Below, in pieces: positions 1 through 12,321 of a DNA stretch of 64,000 nt. The stretch's first letter is position 1. Each line of letters starts with the position of its first letter. Origin of the DNA: Vandiemenella viatica (Eukaryota > Arthropoda > Insecta > Orthoptera > Morabidae); the NCBI GenBank assembly GCA_031002005.1, contig CM061919.1, forward strand, positions 229,240,461 through 229,304,460. Direction: 5' to 3'. The notes under the pieces were generated by a model, which saw nothing but the letters and a program-made list of their open reading frames with translations, ran no database searches and was not told the origin of the DNA. The translations under genes were made by a program, and so were the position numbers.

Positions 1-526
1 AGCATTAGTTTCAAAATTCTTGGGAATGGTTGAATAGTCTTATTCCCATAGACTTGAAACTATTGTGAGTTATGCTAAGAGAGCAATATTCATTACACAG
101 ACTGTTTATCTCTATTAATATGATCATGTACATCAACATGACTTTTAGAAAGGTGTATATTTTTCTTGACAGAAAGTAAATATAAGCCATATAGTTTCAT
201 AATTCCTGAGTAAATTCTTACATTGTGTTCTGGGTACTGCTCCAGATATACTGCCCTCTCTCTCTCTCTCTTCTTTCCTTCTTTATTTTTTATGTTTTTT
301 TTTTTAACAAAAAAGACAAAGAGGCATTGTGAGTATGAACTTTTTCTGCAAAGGATAATTCCATAAGACTTGAGTGGAAAAGACTACAATGAATAGTAGT
401 GTATCAGTAGTTACTACACCTTTGAGTCTATTCTTTAACTGCTTTACATGCTTTAATATGTCTAAGCCATTTTAGATTTGACTGTATAAATATCCCCAAG
501 AGTTTTATAGAATTACAGGTAAACTT

Positions 527-562
<36 letters not shown>

Positions 563-719
563 GAATTAGGAGATAAGTTATGGTTTTGACATTGCAGCAG
601 TATATATAAGAAAATTTATCTTCAATGAAATATCTCATTACTGGTAATTGAAGATATAATAGATTTTAATATAGATTATCATTATACTTATAACATTTGG
701 AGTTCCCATTTTCAATATT
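1..719. other. Intronic DNA, nothing recognised
   Basis: AT-rich sequence upstream of the first visible exon of the membrane-protein gene. It holds a CT-repeat tract near 257-272 and a long T run at about 531-559, but no coding exon, RNA gene or transposon end that I can support. Confidence 0.4.
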
Positions 720-1480
720 AAGTGTTAGGTCATTGATTAAAGAATAAATAGCAGGGGGCCAAGAATAGATCCCATGGAACACCTTATCCCATACCTTAAA
801 TGTGATTCCTTAAATATGATTTAATTAATTAAAGTGCCTAATCATCAAAACCTAAATGTTCAAGTTTCAATAGTAAAATTTCGTGTTAGACATTATCAAA
901 TGATTTGGAGATGAAAGAAATTTGTACTAACAATTACATTTATTTTCCATGTTCTGCATTGTCATTGTGAAGACTGTATAGTTAAAGGTAATTCTAAATT
1001 TGGACAGCTTCTTGATAACTGTCAACATAATCGAAACCGGAGATATTGGGGTAAAATTACAAAATGTTCTTTATTGTTCTCTTTTTATAAACTGGAATTA
1101 CCTTTGACACTTTCAGGTTTCAAAATAGCCATTTACAACCTCTGAAATGATTTTTAATATAAAATAGCTAATAAGCTTAGCAATTTTTAAGTTTATACTG
1201 TAAACATCCACTGACTTACTATTGCTTAAGGACATGCTGGTAATTTTGGTGTGGATCTCATATACAGAAACAGATTTTTTTTAAAAAATCATTTGATTAA
1301 TACATTTGACTTTGGACAGACAGCAGTTCACATTGTTTTGATTAATGGCTATTTTCTTAATAGTTTTACTAATTCTATCAGTTAAATATTTATGGTACTG
1401 AATTCTTCAGCTGTTCATTTCATTGGTAAACTCACCCTGGTAACTACTTCTATTTGTAGGAAGACTGACAATGGTTTTTT
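720..1480 (-). mobile_element. Degenerate LINE reverse transcriptase fragment
   Basis: Read on the minus strand, about 1110-1000 gives KVIPVYKK followed, after a frameshift, by a stretch like the NYRPIS region. About 785-720 gives GVPWDLFLAP, which corresponds to the GVPQGSxLGP motif. These are the early and middle blocks of a non-LTR retrotransposon reverse transcriptase, in the correct order and distance. Stops and frameshifts show a dead copy inside the intron. The clade cannot be settled by eye; Jockey or CR1 type is likely. Confidence 0.6.
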
Positions 1481-1807
1481 TTTAAAATGCAATTCTAATT
1501 ATTTAATTTAATAATTACTTGTAGAAAGTAAAAGCTTATCTTTGTCAACTATGACTTACGGTGTAGTACAGGCAGCTGTAGAAAACTCCCATGATAAAGG
1601 TTGTATGATCAGCATCACACTGACTCCTTTCCATCCCCTGCCAATCATCTGGTAATATTTAATAGAATACTAAATGGGTCTGTAATCTTCTTTGCTGTTT
1701 CCTTCAAGGACTAATACTTAGTATTATCAGAATTTAGAATCAGATAATCCAGGTGGCATTTTAACAATGAATACCATACTGATCATTAGCCTTTTCTTTC
1801 TTTTCAG

Positions 1808-1865
1808 ATCAAGGGAGCCATATTTTCAACCACAAAGGAAGTGGATTGGTTGCAGAAACAGACAG
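1808..1865 (+). CDS. Coding exon of single-pass membrane protein (first visible exon)
   Basis: This is a 58-nt internal exon after a polypyrimidine tract ending in TTTTCAG. The frame that joins the next exon takes 2 nt from an upstream exon, then reads QGSHIFNHKGSGLVAETD and ends with AG, which completes AGT (Ser) with the first base of the exon at 17734. A second donor 30 nt downstream (exon end 1895) has the same AG|GTACAA sequence and the same phase, so it would add ten residues without a frameshift. Support is phase agreement with the downstream exons, not homology. The rest of the N-terminus is outside the window. Confidence 0.6.
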
Positions 1866-2489
1866 GTACAAACATAAAGGAAAACACCCAGCTAGGTACA
1901 AGTATGTATCAATAACACAGGTACAGTGCAGGCAGTTGTATCACTCGCTTTTGTCACTGTCTCACTGCCTCACTTCTGTAGAGCCTGTACAGGTGTGGCA
2001 GACATATATTGCATACTGTCTTTCATTGCCAATGGAAGAGATTCACTTTCCTCAATCAGCCCTGTGAAATATGGAATTGATTAAACCCAAAGAAGTTTAG
2101 AGAAGTCTAGCCGCAAATGAACAGGATACTTGACACAGCCGTTGAGCCATGCAATAAATGTTATTAATTAAGAATTAAGCAAAAAAATGTTGGAACTGCA
2201 AGACATTAACTTTATTCAGATTTCCAGTTCCTCAGCTATCTCATTTTGTGTGCTTTCAGTTTCCCTTACAACACAGATAATGTAATCCAAATACTAAAAA
2301 ATGAATGTCAAATTGCAAGGTTTGAGAGCAATTACTACACTTTTACTGATTTTTGCACACCACTTACTTGCACCGGCTGACTTTGCTTACTTGCTTTCTT
2401 AGGTGCACACTGTTATTTAATTACTACTCCATACATGAAAAATTGTGTTATTATCAATCAACTTGCCATAAAATTATTTATTTATTTTT
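1866..2489. other. Start of a 15.9-kb intron
   Basis: The reading frame of the exon stays open past the donor to about 2067, by chance as far as I can tell. After that I see no recognisable feature until the LINE remnant at 2490. Confidence 0.4.
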
Positions 2490-2900
2490 TATTTAAATTG
2501 GTTTTCCTGATGATTTAATTTAATTTAATTGTGATGGAGCACTCGCTTCAGAGGCAATTTCCCTACACACACATTTTTTCCCTTTCCTGTGCCAACCCAC
2601 TTTTGTCCTCTACAAATTTCAATTTTTAATTGTTTATACATTTTGGTAAATTATTCATCAATTCTCTTGGTAACTTATTCCAATCCCTGATGCCCTTATC
2701 TACAAGAGAAAGTTTTCTCACAGCCTTGTGCCTGAAATTGAGTGATTAATCAAATGTGTATGAATTCATAAATTCGTTACAAATTTTGAGCTAATTTTTT
2801 TTCTATATTTCACTCTAGTTTTCTGCATAGCACTCAATTATTATGCAGTCATCCCCTCCAATAAATTTACTCATGTCTGCACTCCACAAAACAGACTTCA
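2490..2900 (-). mobile_element. LINE 3' end, minus strand
   Basis: On the minus strand the sequence reads DKGIRDWNKLPRELMNNLPK, the usual C-terminal end of a CR1/Jockey-like second ORF. It is followed by a 3' UTR with GTGTAGGGAAATTGCC and AGTGCTCCATCACAATT, and by a simple tail of ATTAA units at about 2513-2531. The same 3' UTR recurs at 23453-23640, 30510-30720 and 37680-37800, so this is one repeat family. Confidence 0.7.
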
Positions 2901-2959
2901 CAGAAATTAGCCATTTACTGTAATCCTCTATTTCCCTTATCTGTGAATCCTGATTACAT

Positions 2960-3215
2960 TATAAATGCCAGTACTCAATTTGAGGCTTAAGGGAGTGGAA
3001 AAATTTTCTATTTTAGGTAGTGAGGGATTGGAATAAATTACCAAGGGATGTACTAAATAATTTCCCAAATCACTGAAACATAGTATGTTAAATGCATTAG
3101 AATGAAATTTTGTAGAGAGTAAGAATATGACTTGGATTAACACAAAGGATATTTTTAATCCTGGAAAAATGAAGAGAATAGGAATGCAAACACAACAAAA
3201 AATAAAACTCAAGAA
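2960..3215 (+). mobile_element. LINE C-terminal fragment, plus strand
   Basis: The plus strand reads GLDWNKLPRDVLNNF at about 3023-3066, preceded by a stretch (AAGGGAGTGGAAAAATTTT) also found at 24766 and 26146. It is the end of a LINE ORF in the opposite orientation to the neighbouring copy at 2490-2900. The fragment is too short to be active. Confidence 0.6.
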
Positions 3216-4989
3216 GGATAATGTCAGTAGTTTTCAAGTCCTTAACCAACTAATTTAAGAAACTGGTCGGTGTATTAGTAATACCCAAGAAGTTGTGGGT
3301 ATAAGAGTTCTCTATACATTGTTTCTGTCAAGTCAACCAATTGATTAATGTGGTTCTTCCACTGTGTGATAATTTTCCAAGATTCCATCTAATACTGAGA
3401 AGTAGTAATTAAATCAACAGCCTACTTTCTAGCCCTGACAGACTGGTTTGAGCACATGTAACACACACAATGTGATTTCATTATGAGACAATTGAAACAT
3501 ATTAGTCAGAGTGTCATGATTGTGGCTAACCAGAATGTACACTGTCAAAATCTTTTATTAAATAGCATTATTTCTGTAACTATATAAAAATATGACTGCC
3601 GAGTTAGATTTAATTTATGACATAAAAAAATCTTGATTTAGTGTTGTATATCATTAAGAGTTGCACATTAATCAGTTGTATTGCCTATTATTGGTAAGTT
3701 GTTTTCCTATGAGTGCAGTAATTCAGATTGTTTCCAGAGCAGACAATTGGGTAGTGTCATTATGGTCAACCGTAATACAATCTAATACTTTTCCCCATAA
3801 AATAAAAAAAAAAAAAACCTCCAAATTTCAAAGGTCAGATGGGTATTTATTCAGTGAAAAATGTAATCATCTTAAGTTCATTCAGATATACTTTAACAAC
3901 AGCTAGGTTAGGTGACTGAATCATACCATGTATCATATATATGTTCTGCCACCTCTGCAATAGAAGCAACACTAAATTGATACTATTTGTTAAAATAAAA
4001 ACCTAGCTTGGAAATGGATATTTTACCTACTCAAATAATTTAGTTATTTCTTCAGGCTTAGTTTTTTTGTATTATGAGTAAGTTACTCTCTTAGGTAGCA
4101 ACTAGCAACTAATAGATTTTACTTGTCATAGTAATTTCTTGCAATACTTGTGAGAGTGTATTTACTTTAAGATGTGTTTTTGCTGTGATACTGATTAAAG
4201 TTGCTCTCTGAAAAATAATGGAAAATAAGATATTTCTAGAAATACAAATGCCTAAAATTGCAATTATTTTCTCTTTGTCAGTAAAAAATTGTTTCAAATC
4301 ATGATCTCAAGATCATGTTATTTTTCTTGTAGGTACAAGTTATTTTCCCTTAGTATTATCTCCTTTTTTTTAAAAAATAAAATAAAAAATAAAAACCATT
4401 AATCTGTAATCTATTAACCATCATAGTTTTTAATAATACTTACTAAATTTGCACTAATTGTTAGAGGTGACGATTAATAATTTAACTGACCAAATTTCAT
4501 ACAGACTCATTCCTTTTCTTTTCCAACTATCTTTTATACTAATTCCATCACTCTCTCAAGATGACTGACTCGTGCTGCTTGTGGAAGTGGTTTATAAGCT
4601 TACTTCCTTGGCGTATTCAAGAACACTGTTGTACCTCAAAATATACTTCTATTCCCTCAGCACCCTTCAACAATTTGGTTATATTTCTAAAGGAACACCC
4701 AGTAGTACTGCACCCATTGTGGTAAGTCTCACATCTGAGTAAGACAAGTAAACAAGACCTTAAAAACATAAGCTGCTTGAACTTTGAAACTCCACCCACA
4801 ACTTCCGTTCTACACCTCTTAAAGCTGACTGCAGCTCAATATTCATCAACTAGTTCTCTCCTGATCTGGAATCCTTTGCTGTGTGCCTGACTTTCTATGT
4901 TCCTTTCCTGGAATGCAAATCCTACCCACTGCCCCATGCATATGCTTCAGCAGACCTTCCAATCTAAAAATAAAAAAAGACCCATATGT
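3216..4989. other. Intronic DNA, nothing recognised
   Basis: AT-rich sequence with A and T runs (3808-3820, 4363-4392). I see no exon-like open frame with splice sites in a compatible phase and no transposon ends. Confidence 0.35.
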
Positions 4990-5200
4990 ACTTACTTACT
5001 GACTCTCCTAGACTTCAACTTGGACCTTTCCCATGCGACAGACCTCACTATAAAACATGCAGCATGTATTCAACAACCACTACCTTTCCAATGCTATTAC
5101 AGGGTAACAATTTCCTGTTATTGAACATGCTACCTGCTCTACCACGTATCTCATTTGCAAACTTACTTGCCTCCACTGCACTTAAGAATTTTTGGTAATC
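4990..5200 (+). mobile_element. Degenerate Penelope-like element endonuclease fragment
   Basis: The stretch around 5018-5065 reads LGPFPCDRPHYKTCSMYST, which parallels SFPYNRPRCKMCEIHHAST in the better preserved Penelope-like copy at 18045. After a frameshift the sequence continues like the ATCSTTYLICKLTC part of the GIY-YIG domain. It is a short dead fragment. Confidence 0.55.
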
Positions 5201-5550
5201 TGTCCATTATTTCCCTTTGTGTTTTATTCCAATCCCTAACAAAAGGAAATTGTCATACACCCTTATGCCTGAAATTGCATGAAGCTTGTGGTTATGATCA
5301 TCACTTCCCTTCCATGCAATACTCATATTTTTTTCTACCAATACATATCCAAGCCTAATCACCAGCTTATGCCTTGTACACTTCCAGTACTCATTTCATT
5401 TGCTTCTTGCTTTACAATAAATTCAAACTTCGGTATTATCATCTACTGATTTCTTCCTGTGGTAATTTACAAAAAAAAAATCTAGTTGATTTCTTTTACA
5501 CTTCATCCAGTTCCTGTGTTTGATAGCATACCTAAAATGTGGGTCCATAC
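5190..5550 (-). mobile_element. LINE 3' fragment, minus strand
   Basis: The minus strand around 5270-5205 contains a diverged version of the GIRDWNK block seen at 2490-2900 (GCATAAGGGTGTATGACAAT and GGGATTGGAATAAAA). The copy is frameshifted. Confidence 0.45.
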
Positions 5551-5552
5551 AA

Positions 5553-5745
5553 TATTTACCTAACAGAGGTTTTGTAACCCATTTCATCCAGTTTCCAGGT
5601 CCATCACTACCTTACCTTATTTACCTAACAGAGGTTTTGTAACACATTTCATCCAGTTTCCAGGTCCATCACTACCTTACCATATTTACCTAACAGAGGT
5701 TTTGTAACCCATTTCATCCAGTTTACAGGTATATCCCTTCATTAT
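5553..5745. repeat. 65-bp tandem repeat, three copies
   Basis: The phrase TAACAGAGGTTTTGTAAC starts at 5561, 5626 and 5691, an exact 65-bp period. The unit also contains TTTCATCCAGTTT and CCAGGTCCATCACTACC. The third copy decays after CATCCAGTTT. This is a local tandem duplication within the minus-strand LINE remnant. Confidence 0.85.
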
Positions 5746-5759
5746 TGTCTCCAACAAAT

Positions 5760-8240
5760 GAAGGATTTTGAAACTTTTCATCAGAATCTGGCCAATGTTT
5801 CCAGACAGCCCATTAGAATTTACTATCAAATGTTATGCCAGGATATTTACCCATGATATTTTCTGCACCACTCTATAATTACAAAATATATTTTCCTTTT
5901 ATCTGTACACTTAATAAGTTGACACTTCTTGGAATTAATTTTCATTCCATGTTGACCTACTCCAATATATGTCATGTCCAGATCCTCAGGCACATGTTCA
6001 CAGTACGATATTAACCCTGTTGGCCGAGTGCAAGGATGGATAGGGTCAGCTTCTTCTAGAGTCAAGTAGATAAGGGACTGTCTAAAAATTACTTGGCTCG
6101 GTCTAGGTGAGGGGGGGGGGGGGGAGAGATGTTGGGTAAAAAGCTGCACTGAAATATGTGGGGAAAGAAGGGGGGGGGGATTTCCAGTGAAGCCACATAG
6201 CTTTTCATTCATATTATTTGTGAAAGTTAAAATAAGGTACAGAACACACGGATATTTATTCCTGTCATTTAATTATCTGTATATGTAATTTAGATATACT
6301 ATATACTAACAGTGCTGCACATGCATGTGACTTGTAGTCATAGCACTGGATTGCACATGGCAGGTGCACTTGAACTAAGAGACATTACAATTTGAAAAAC
6401 AAAAGTGCTGACAGATGTCTCCTGGAGTTTTGCAAGGTATTGACAGTTTGTATTGTTTTGATGATTTGAAATAAAGCATTTTTGATGAGGATTACCTGTG
6501 TATAACCACCGCACTTATTGATAAATAAATTTGAATTTTGTTCTGTCAAGTGAACTTCAGGGCAACTTTCATTATAGTGCTCACTGAAGTGTTATTTCAA
6601 GTTCAAAGTGTGGTGTAGCACTGTAGAATGAACTTTATGAGGTTTTTCAAAAATGTTTTTCCAATGAATTTTTGTTATCCAGTAAGTTACACGATTCTTT
6701 TCAGCAGATCAAAGAATCATTCCCTGGTAATGTAGAAAGAAAAGTGACAGAACAGCAGCAAGATAATAATAACAATAATAATAATAATGCAGCTCTTCTT
6801 ATTTTTTTTACATGACAGACGATAGGTATAGTTTGTTTTATTTTAATATATCATGAACAATGATGAATGTTAATAACACCTCAAGAAGAAAACGATCTTT
6901 TGACTGTACCTGAGAAATGATTTTCCCAACAGTTTATCATTTTCAAGAGTGACTATTGACAACATTTCATTCAGAATATTTACAGTTATAGAAAAGTACA
7001 TAATGCTAATATCAGCTGTGTTCATTATAATTTCATCATAATTTTAACGATAGTCTATTAAGAGAAAACAGTACAAAATATCAACTGGAATTAATGAGGC
7101 CACGTAATTTATGGACGCTCCCTAAGTGTCGAAACTAAAAGTCGACCATGGTTGTGATGTGATAATTCATCATAGATCCCTTCTGCAACATCTATATGAA
7201 TCAGAACAATATGATAATTACAGTGGAATGGCAGAGAATGCTAGGATAAATCATGATGAAAGCATGTGCCCCAGTGTCAATTTTCCTACATATATTTACA
7301 CATTTATTTATACCAGCAGTGACCTGAAGTCATATGTGAATATATCCAATATTTATTGACTTCATAACAAAATGATCATATATTTAACTGACACATTTGA
7401 AGTGTGGCCAAGGACAAGAGTGAACATCTAAGTTATGGGCACCTCACATTCGAAAATAACTGGAATATTGATAGTATATCTACAAGACTATTGCCCAAAT
7501 TGCTATGACCAACTGATTAACCACATACCCCTATCACAGTAGAACCCACCTTTGTGTCAGCTGGCTGTCATCTGCTTCACTGACTGCAGTTGCTGCACAC
7601 TGCCCCCGGTAGTGCAATCAGTGTCGTGTCGGTGTGGTATGTTGAAAGAATTTCCAAGAGAGAGAGACAGCTATAGCTGCCCAGTGGGTTTGAGTAGATT
7701 CTTCCTATTATCAGTGTGTGGATGTGGAAATACTCCTCACTAGCCTGCTTTGTAAAGTCATTTTAGCAGCATACACTAATTATTGACACTTGGCAACCTG
7801 GCTGATTGGTGTGCTACTTCTACATGTCATAGCCCTCTACCATTGCTTCACTATTTCATGCTCGCCCATACTGGATACTAACTTAAAAAATATGAGGTTT
7901 TTTTGGCAGGTGATCCATCCAGATCATTATAGTATTCTCCATTTTCAATTGTATAATACAACATTGACACCTGTTAACATCATAACTTCTGACGGTAAAC
8001 CTCAACACAGTCATTCAGCAGAATAATGTAGGTTTCCTTATGTTAAGCTTAGTTTCATCTCTATACCTTTTTTTTCCAACTGCAAGCAGCCTGCAGCTCT
8101 ACCATTAATTTTTAATTTCTTATAATCGTCAAAGTGGAAATTAGAGTTTAACTGTTCAATTACCCACAATATATACCATTATTTTCTTTACTTGTGTTTC
8201 ATGTGTGGTCCATTTATGTGTTCAGCAATTTCCTCATAAA
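5760..8240. other. Intronic DNA with homopolymer tracts only
   Basis: Contains G runs at 6111-6124 and 6170-6178 and an AAT-rich microsatellite at about 6763-6788. No exon, transposon end or RNA gene could be supported. Confidence 0.35.
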
Positions 8241-8242
8241 TT

Positions 8243-8690
8243 CTTGAAGTCTTCATCGTCATTACTTGATGCATCCATTTCTACAGGTCATCCGATCATC
8301 CTCTTACAGTTTTGATGATCTCTCTGATTCCTTCTCCATTATTTTTCTCCATTCATTTCCCTTGGCTTTTTTCTGTATTTGCTCCATCCATCATCTTGTC
8401 CATGGTTTTCCAGTAGGTCTCCTTCCCTTGTTCAGTATTCTCCACTCCTCCTCTTTCATTACATTTCCTACCCACTGCAGCTCATTGCTTTTAATTTCTC
8501 TCTGATGTTTCCATTTCTGATTCCATCCTATCTTGTGATACTTGCCATGCCTCTCAGAAACCTCATCTCTACCACTTACAGTATATTTAAGTCTCTCTTC
8601 ATTCGTGTCCAGGTTTCACAGCCATGTGCCAATATTTGTTGATAATAAATTTTATAGGGCAAGACTTTGGTTTTCTTCCTCATATTCCAC
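8243..8690 (-). mobile_element. LINE C-terminal fragment (RTE-like tail), minus strand
   Basis: The minus strand reads AHGCETWTRMKRDL at about 8627-8585, the block that follows the reverse transcriptase in many RTE-like LINEs (LYGCETWTL). It then gives PTGKPWTRWMDGANTEK at about 8417-8370, a decayed version of the GRPRKRW block. Frameshifts separate the blocks. Confidence 0.65.
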
Positions 8691-8764
8691 CTCCAGATTG
8701 TAACCTTGATCAGATGATACATTTTCAGAGTATTGCCATTAATTATCATTATACAAAGCACAGT

Positions 8765-8960
8765 CTGGTTTCTCAGTGGTTAAGATGTCTGACTGTACCT
8801 TTCTTGGCAGGGATTTCCAAATGCCCCAAATCCAACCTTTACCTCTAACACAGTTTGCTGTGCAATGTGAAGTATGCCAGAATGCTTCCATGGTTTAGAT
8901 TCCACGATCAACTGTAGGTCCCCTTTACCAAGAAGGATTACCAGTTTAGGTCAAGATAGC
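8765..8960 (+). mobile_element. Possible tRNA-derived SINE, degenerate
   Basis: TTTCTCAGTGGTTAAGATG at 8770-8788 resembles the A-box half of a tRNA-derived SINE, and GGGATTTCCAAATGCCC further on matches the body style of the SINE at 57547. No clear B box or target duplication is visible. Confidence 0.3.
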
Positions 8961-9424
8961 CACAACAGTGGTGAATGTGTGGCAAATCAAAACTCTGTCA
9001 ACTGGCAGCTGAACACTTTGGGGATACCACACCCAATAATGCCATACACATTAGTATCATTATTATTATTAAAAAACTCTGTAATCTTCATTTGTTACCC
9101 CTTCCCACCTTAAACACCATATTATGATGTTCGCATCTGCATATATTCTTACTTTTATCTGCTCATTGTTGTCACCATGAAAATTGAAAAGAAAAATGAC
9201 AAGGAATCAGTATATTCTTAGAGCTAGCCATATTTCAGTTTTCCTATTATGTTATTGCAACAGTTAGCTGCTTAGAGTATATATGTCTATTTATGATAAA
9301 GTATTAAGCACAGAATGGAATGTATTTCTAGAAAAGTGTAAATGTAAAATTTTAAAAATAAAAAAAAACATAATGATATATAGTTTAATATTATATATGA
9401 CACTAAGAGAAAGGAAACAGTTTT

Positions 9425-9700
9425 CATTCAATGTAAATAACAAAGGACAGGAAAACTAAATGCATCACTTGCCAAAGTTGAAGGCAGGAGGGCAGCAATG
9501 ATTACACAAAAAATGAGACCAAAACACTGAACAATATTTCAGTGCACCATATTGCCTACTGTATGATTCATATACATCCGTGCTAGATGGTTCATAAAGA
9601 ATAATGTGCTGAATGATAATATTGTAAAATTATATTAGTCTCGCATTTTGTTTTTTGTCGTTGCCCTCTTGCATTCAAGTTGGTTGAGTGATGGGATTAT
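9425..9700. mobile_element. Foldback MITE, copy 1
   Basis: The left end ACAAAGGACAGGAAAACT plus CACTTGCCAAAGTTGAAGG faces the inverted right end CAAGTTGGTTGAGTGATGGG near 9675-9696. The same termini, better preserved, bound the element at 15585-15950. There is no coding capacity. Confidence 0.45.
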
Positions 9701-10149
9701 TTCCCATATCCATTCTTATTTAATATTGTATAGTGTATTTATGTTTGTTTATTAAGTAATGCCAATTAAATTAGTTTGAAAATGTTGTTTGGCATTAGGT
9801 GACCGATTTATCTTTTAATACTTTTACATAAGTAGATAGCAATAAAATTATCAATTAAAGAATATAATAATAATAAAAAGAAAATGCCTAAAGGTAATGT
9901 GAATACATTAAGTAAGAGGGAAGATAAACCCATTACTTAACATAATTTGGTGGTAGGAGGACTATAACAAGATAAAAGACAAATAAAAATTGCTGATGCA
10001 ATGAATTGACATAAAGTTAGGGTGGTGTCTGCAATTAACCTACAATTTGAATTAAATGATTTTTTATATATAGTTCAGTTAACGGTGGTAGAAGAAGACA
10101 GACAAGTGACTAAATAAAAAAATGTTATAAATTGTGTTAAGTAATTACA

Positions 10150-10400
10150 AAAAAAGTACCCACCAGTGTGGCTGCATGCTTTAAGGTGCCACCACACTGG
10201 ATGGGAGAGGTACAATGGGTCCTGGTTCATGTCCCGGCCCCCGTGTATTGTCTGTCCTAACTATGATTTTTAGGTGAAGTTGGGACAGTCCCCAATCTGC
10301 ACCTCATAAACTACATATTACACACACAGAACACAGTTACATGTTTTACAGACAGATGGCAACACATCTGCTTCCCCAAAAGAATATAAGCAATAGTCTG
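10150..10400 (+). mobile_element. Possible tRNA-derived SINE
   Basis: CCTGGTTCATGTCCCGGCC at 10218-10236 fits a pol III B box in a T-arm-like context, preceded by a region that could be an A-box half. The rest of the unit is unlike the SINE at 57547, so this would be a different family. Confidence 0.35.
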
Positions 10401-10439
10401 ACGACAAATATGCTTTCAAAATAAGCCTCTGGAAAGAGC

Positions 10440-11820
10440 AAGTGCAAGGACAGACACGATTTAATGGAAAAATCATGTGTAAATTTAGAAATAGATTCTG
10501 TAAATTTCAAAACTGCTGAATTATGTAAACATTTTCAAAATGTCCACATAGTAGACATAAGTAATTTAAATAGGTATTTGCATACACGACATGGCCTACA
10601 CTTAAATTTGCTAGGTAAAGATTATGTATGTTCCAAAATCACAAAAATAGAAAATTTGAAATTTAGTAAAATGATAGAATCAATGCCATTACATTGGCAC
10701 CAGGATGATCAGGAATTAAGAAGTCATAACCAGGGAAACTTGTAAAAGAAGCCAGACCTTGTCAAAGGTTTGGAAAATGCATGACAAGAATTCTATATAA
10801 AAATACAAGTGTTATAATAGTACCAGAAACATGAGAGAAAACAATGCAGCAACACATAATGAAAATAAACAAAACATATATCATCAGAATGTCCAGTCAA
10901 TTTCAAATAAAACCGATTTATTAGAGGTAATAGTTAATAATCAAATCAGAGAAATTTCAGTTTTGTGTATTACAGAGCACTGGCTTAAGAATGAATAAAT
11001 TCAATATGTTAGTATTTCAAATTATATCTTGTCTAGTAATATGAACCTTTGTTACATAATAATCACTTGATTTCAGAAAAGAACTTTGAATTCACAGTCA
11101 TTAAACTACCCAAATTTAAAAAGATATTAGTTTGTGTGTACAGATCTCCAGATTGAAATTTTGACTTATTCATACAAAGATTAGAATCACTCTTAAACAA
11201 TAATAGCAAGCAAAATCTTGATTTAATAATATGTGGAGATTTCAATGTGGACTATCTAAAAAGCACCAAAAATAGATACTTGTTAACATAACTCCTTAAT
11301 GTATATGGTTTACATCACACAGTAAATAATCCAACAAGAGTCACAGAATTCAGTAAGACAGCCCTTGATCAAATTTTCATAAACAAAGTTTCTTAGTTGA
11401 AGTATAAAACCCAGGTTTCAGTGATCATGTGGCTCAGATACTAACTATGTATGTGAAAGAAAAAAATATATACACAATGCCACAAAGAAAATAAAAACCA
11501 GGCCATTTAGTGAAGAAAACATTGCAAACTTCAATTGTTTATTAAGTAAGGAATCATGGGCAGATATTTTTCAATTAGATGGTTTAAATGAGGAATTCAA
11601 TATGTTTAGTAAGCTAATAAAATATTATTTTGATATAGCATTTCCTCTAAAAATAAAAATAATTAAAAAAAACAGTGCATCTCATAGCACCTGGATAACA
11701 GCAGGAATAAAAAATTCTTGTCAAAAAAAGAGTCTGCTTCACAAAGTATGCAAACAGAACCACACTACACCTGAATTTGAGGCCTACTATAAAAAATACT
11801 CAACTATATTAAATAAGAGA
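10440..11820 (+). mobile_element. LINE (endonuclease and start of reverse transcriptase), 5' part of an interrupted copy
   Basis: At 10464-10745 an open frame contains TRHGLHLNLLGK, a motif found just before or within the endonuclease region of insect LINEs. The following frames give LCITEHWL, then ICGDFNVDYL (about 11228-11257), ALDQIFIN and SDHVAQ, which are the APE-type endonuclease blocks in their normal order. The stretch to 11820 is the linker into the reverse transcriptase (WITAGIKNS). Stops and shifts make it a pseudogene. It is split by the second LINE at 11821-12321 and resumes at 12322. Confidence 0.75.
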
Positions 11821-12321
11821 CATTGAAAAGCAGGAAAGGAAAATTCTGAGGAAAATATTCGGCCCAGTTTTTCGTGAAGGAATTTGGATAAAGAGGCCAT
11901 CAAAAGAGCTCTACAAACAGATAGAAACAATAACTGACAACTTTAGAAAAAGAAGGATGAAATTTTATGGACATATTAGGATGAACAAGAACAGGCTCAC
12001 AAGGCAAGTCTTCTAGATAGTAAACACCAGTAAAAACAAGATTAAATGGATATCTGAAACAGAAGAGGACCTTAAAGAATTGGGGATCACACAAGACAAC
12101 ATAAACAATCGAGAACAGTTTAGAAACATCATAAAGAAACATACACTTAAACAAACACAAATCAAAAAAGAACAGAAAACAAATGGTCAGAAGAGCGCAA
12201 GAGAGAACACAGCGAGCGTATGAAGAGAAGTTGGGAAGAAAGGAAGAACAAAAAAACATCATGACTACTCAAGTTTAGTCACTCTCTCTAAAGGGAATAA
12301 TCGAAGAAGAAGAAGAAGAAA
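11821..12321 (+). mobile_element. Second LINE 3' end nested in the first
   Basis: This reads ERKILRKIFGPVFREGIW, then RPSKELYKQIE, then RRMKFYGHIRMNKNRLTRQ. That is the C-terminal region of a different LINE type, belonging after a reverse transcriptase and not inside the linker where it lies. It ends in a GAA microsatellite (12304-12320) that acts as the 3' tail. The interrupted host LINE continues immediately after. I could not define a target-site duplication. Confidence 0.7.

Noticed and set aside
3661..3906. 81-codon frame in the first large intron
   Set aside because: Contains a poly-Lys run from an A tract; nothing supports translation.
5847..6212. Minus-strand 121-codon frame with poly-Pro
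   Set aside because: The Pro run comes from G homopolymers. A TYIGVGQHGMKIN stretch could be a faint LINE reverse transcriptase trace but is too weak to call.
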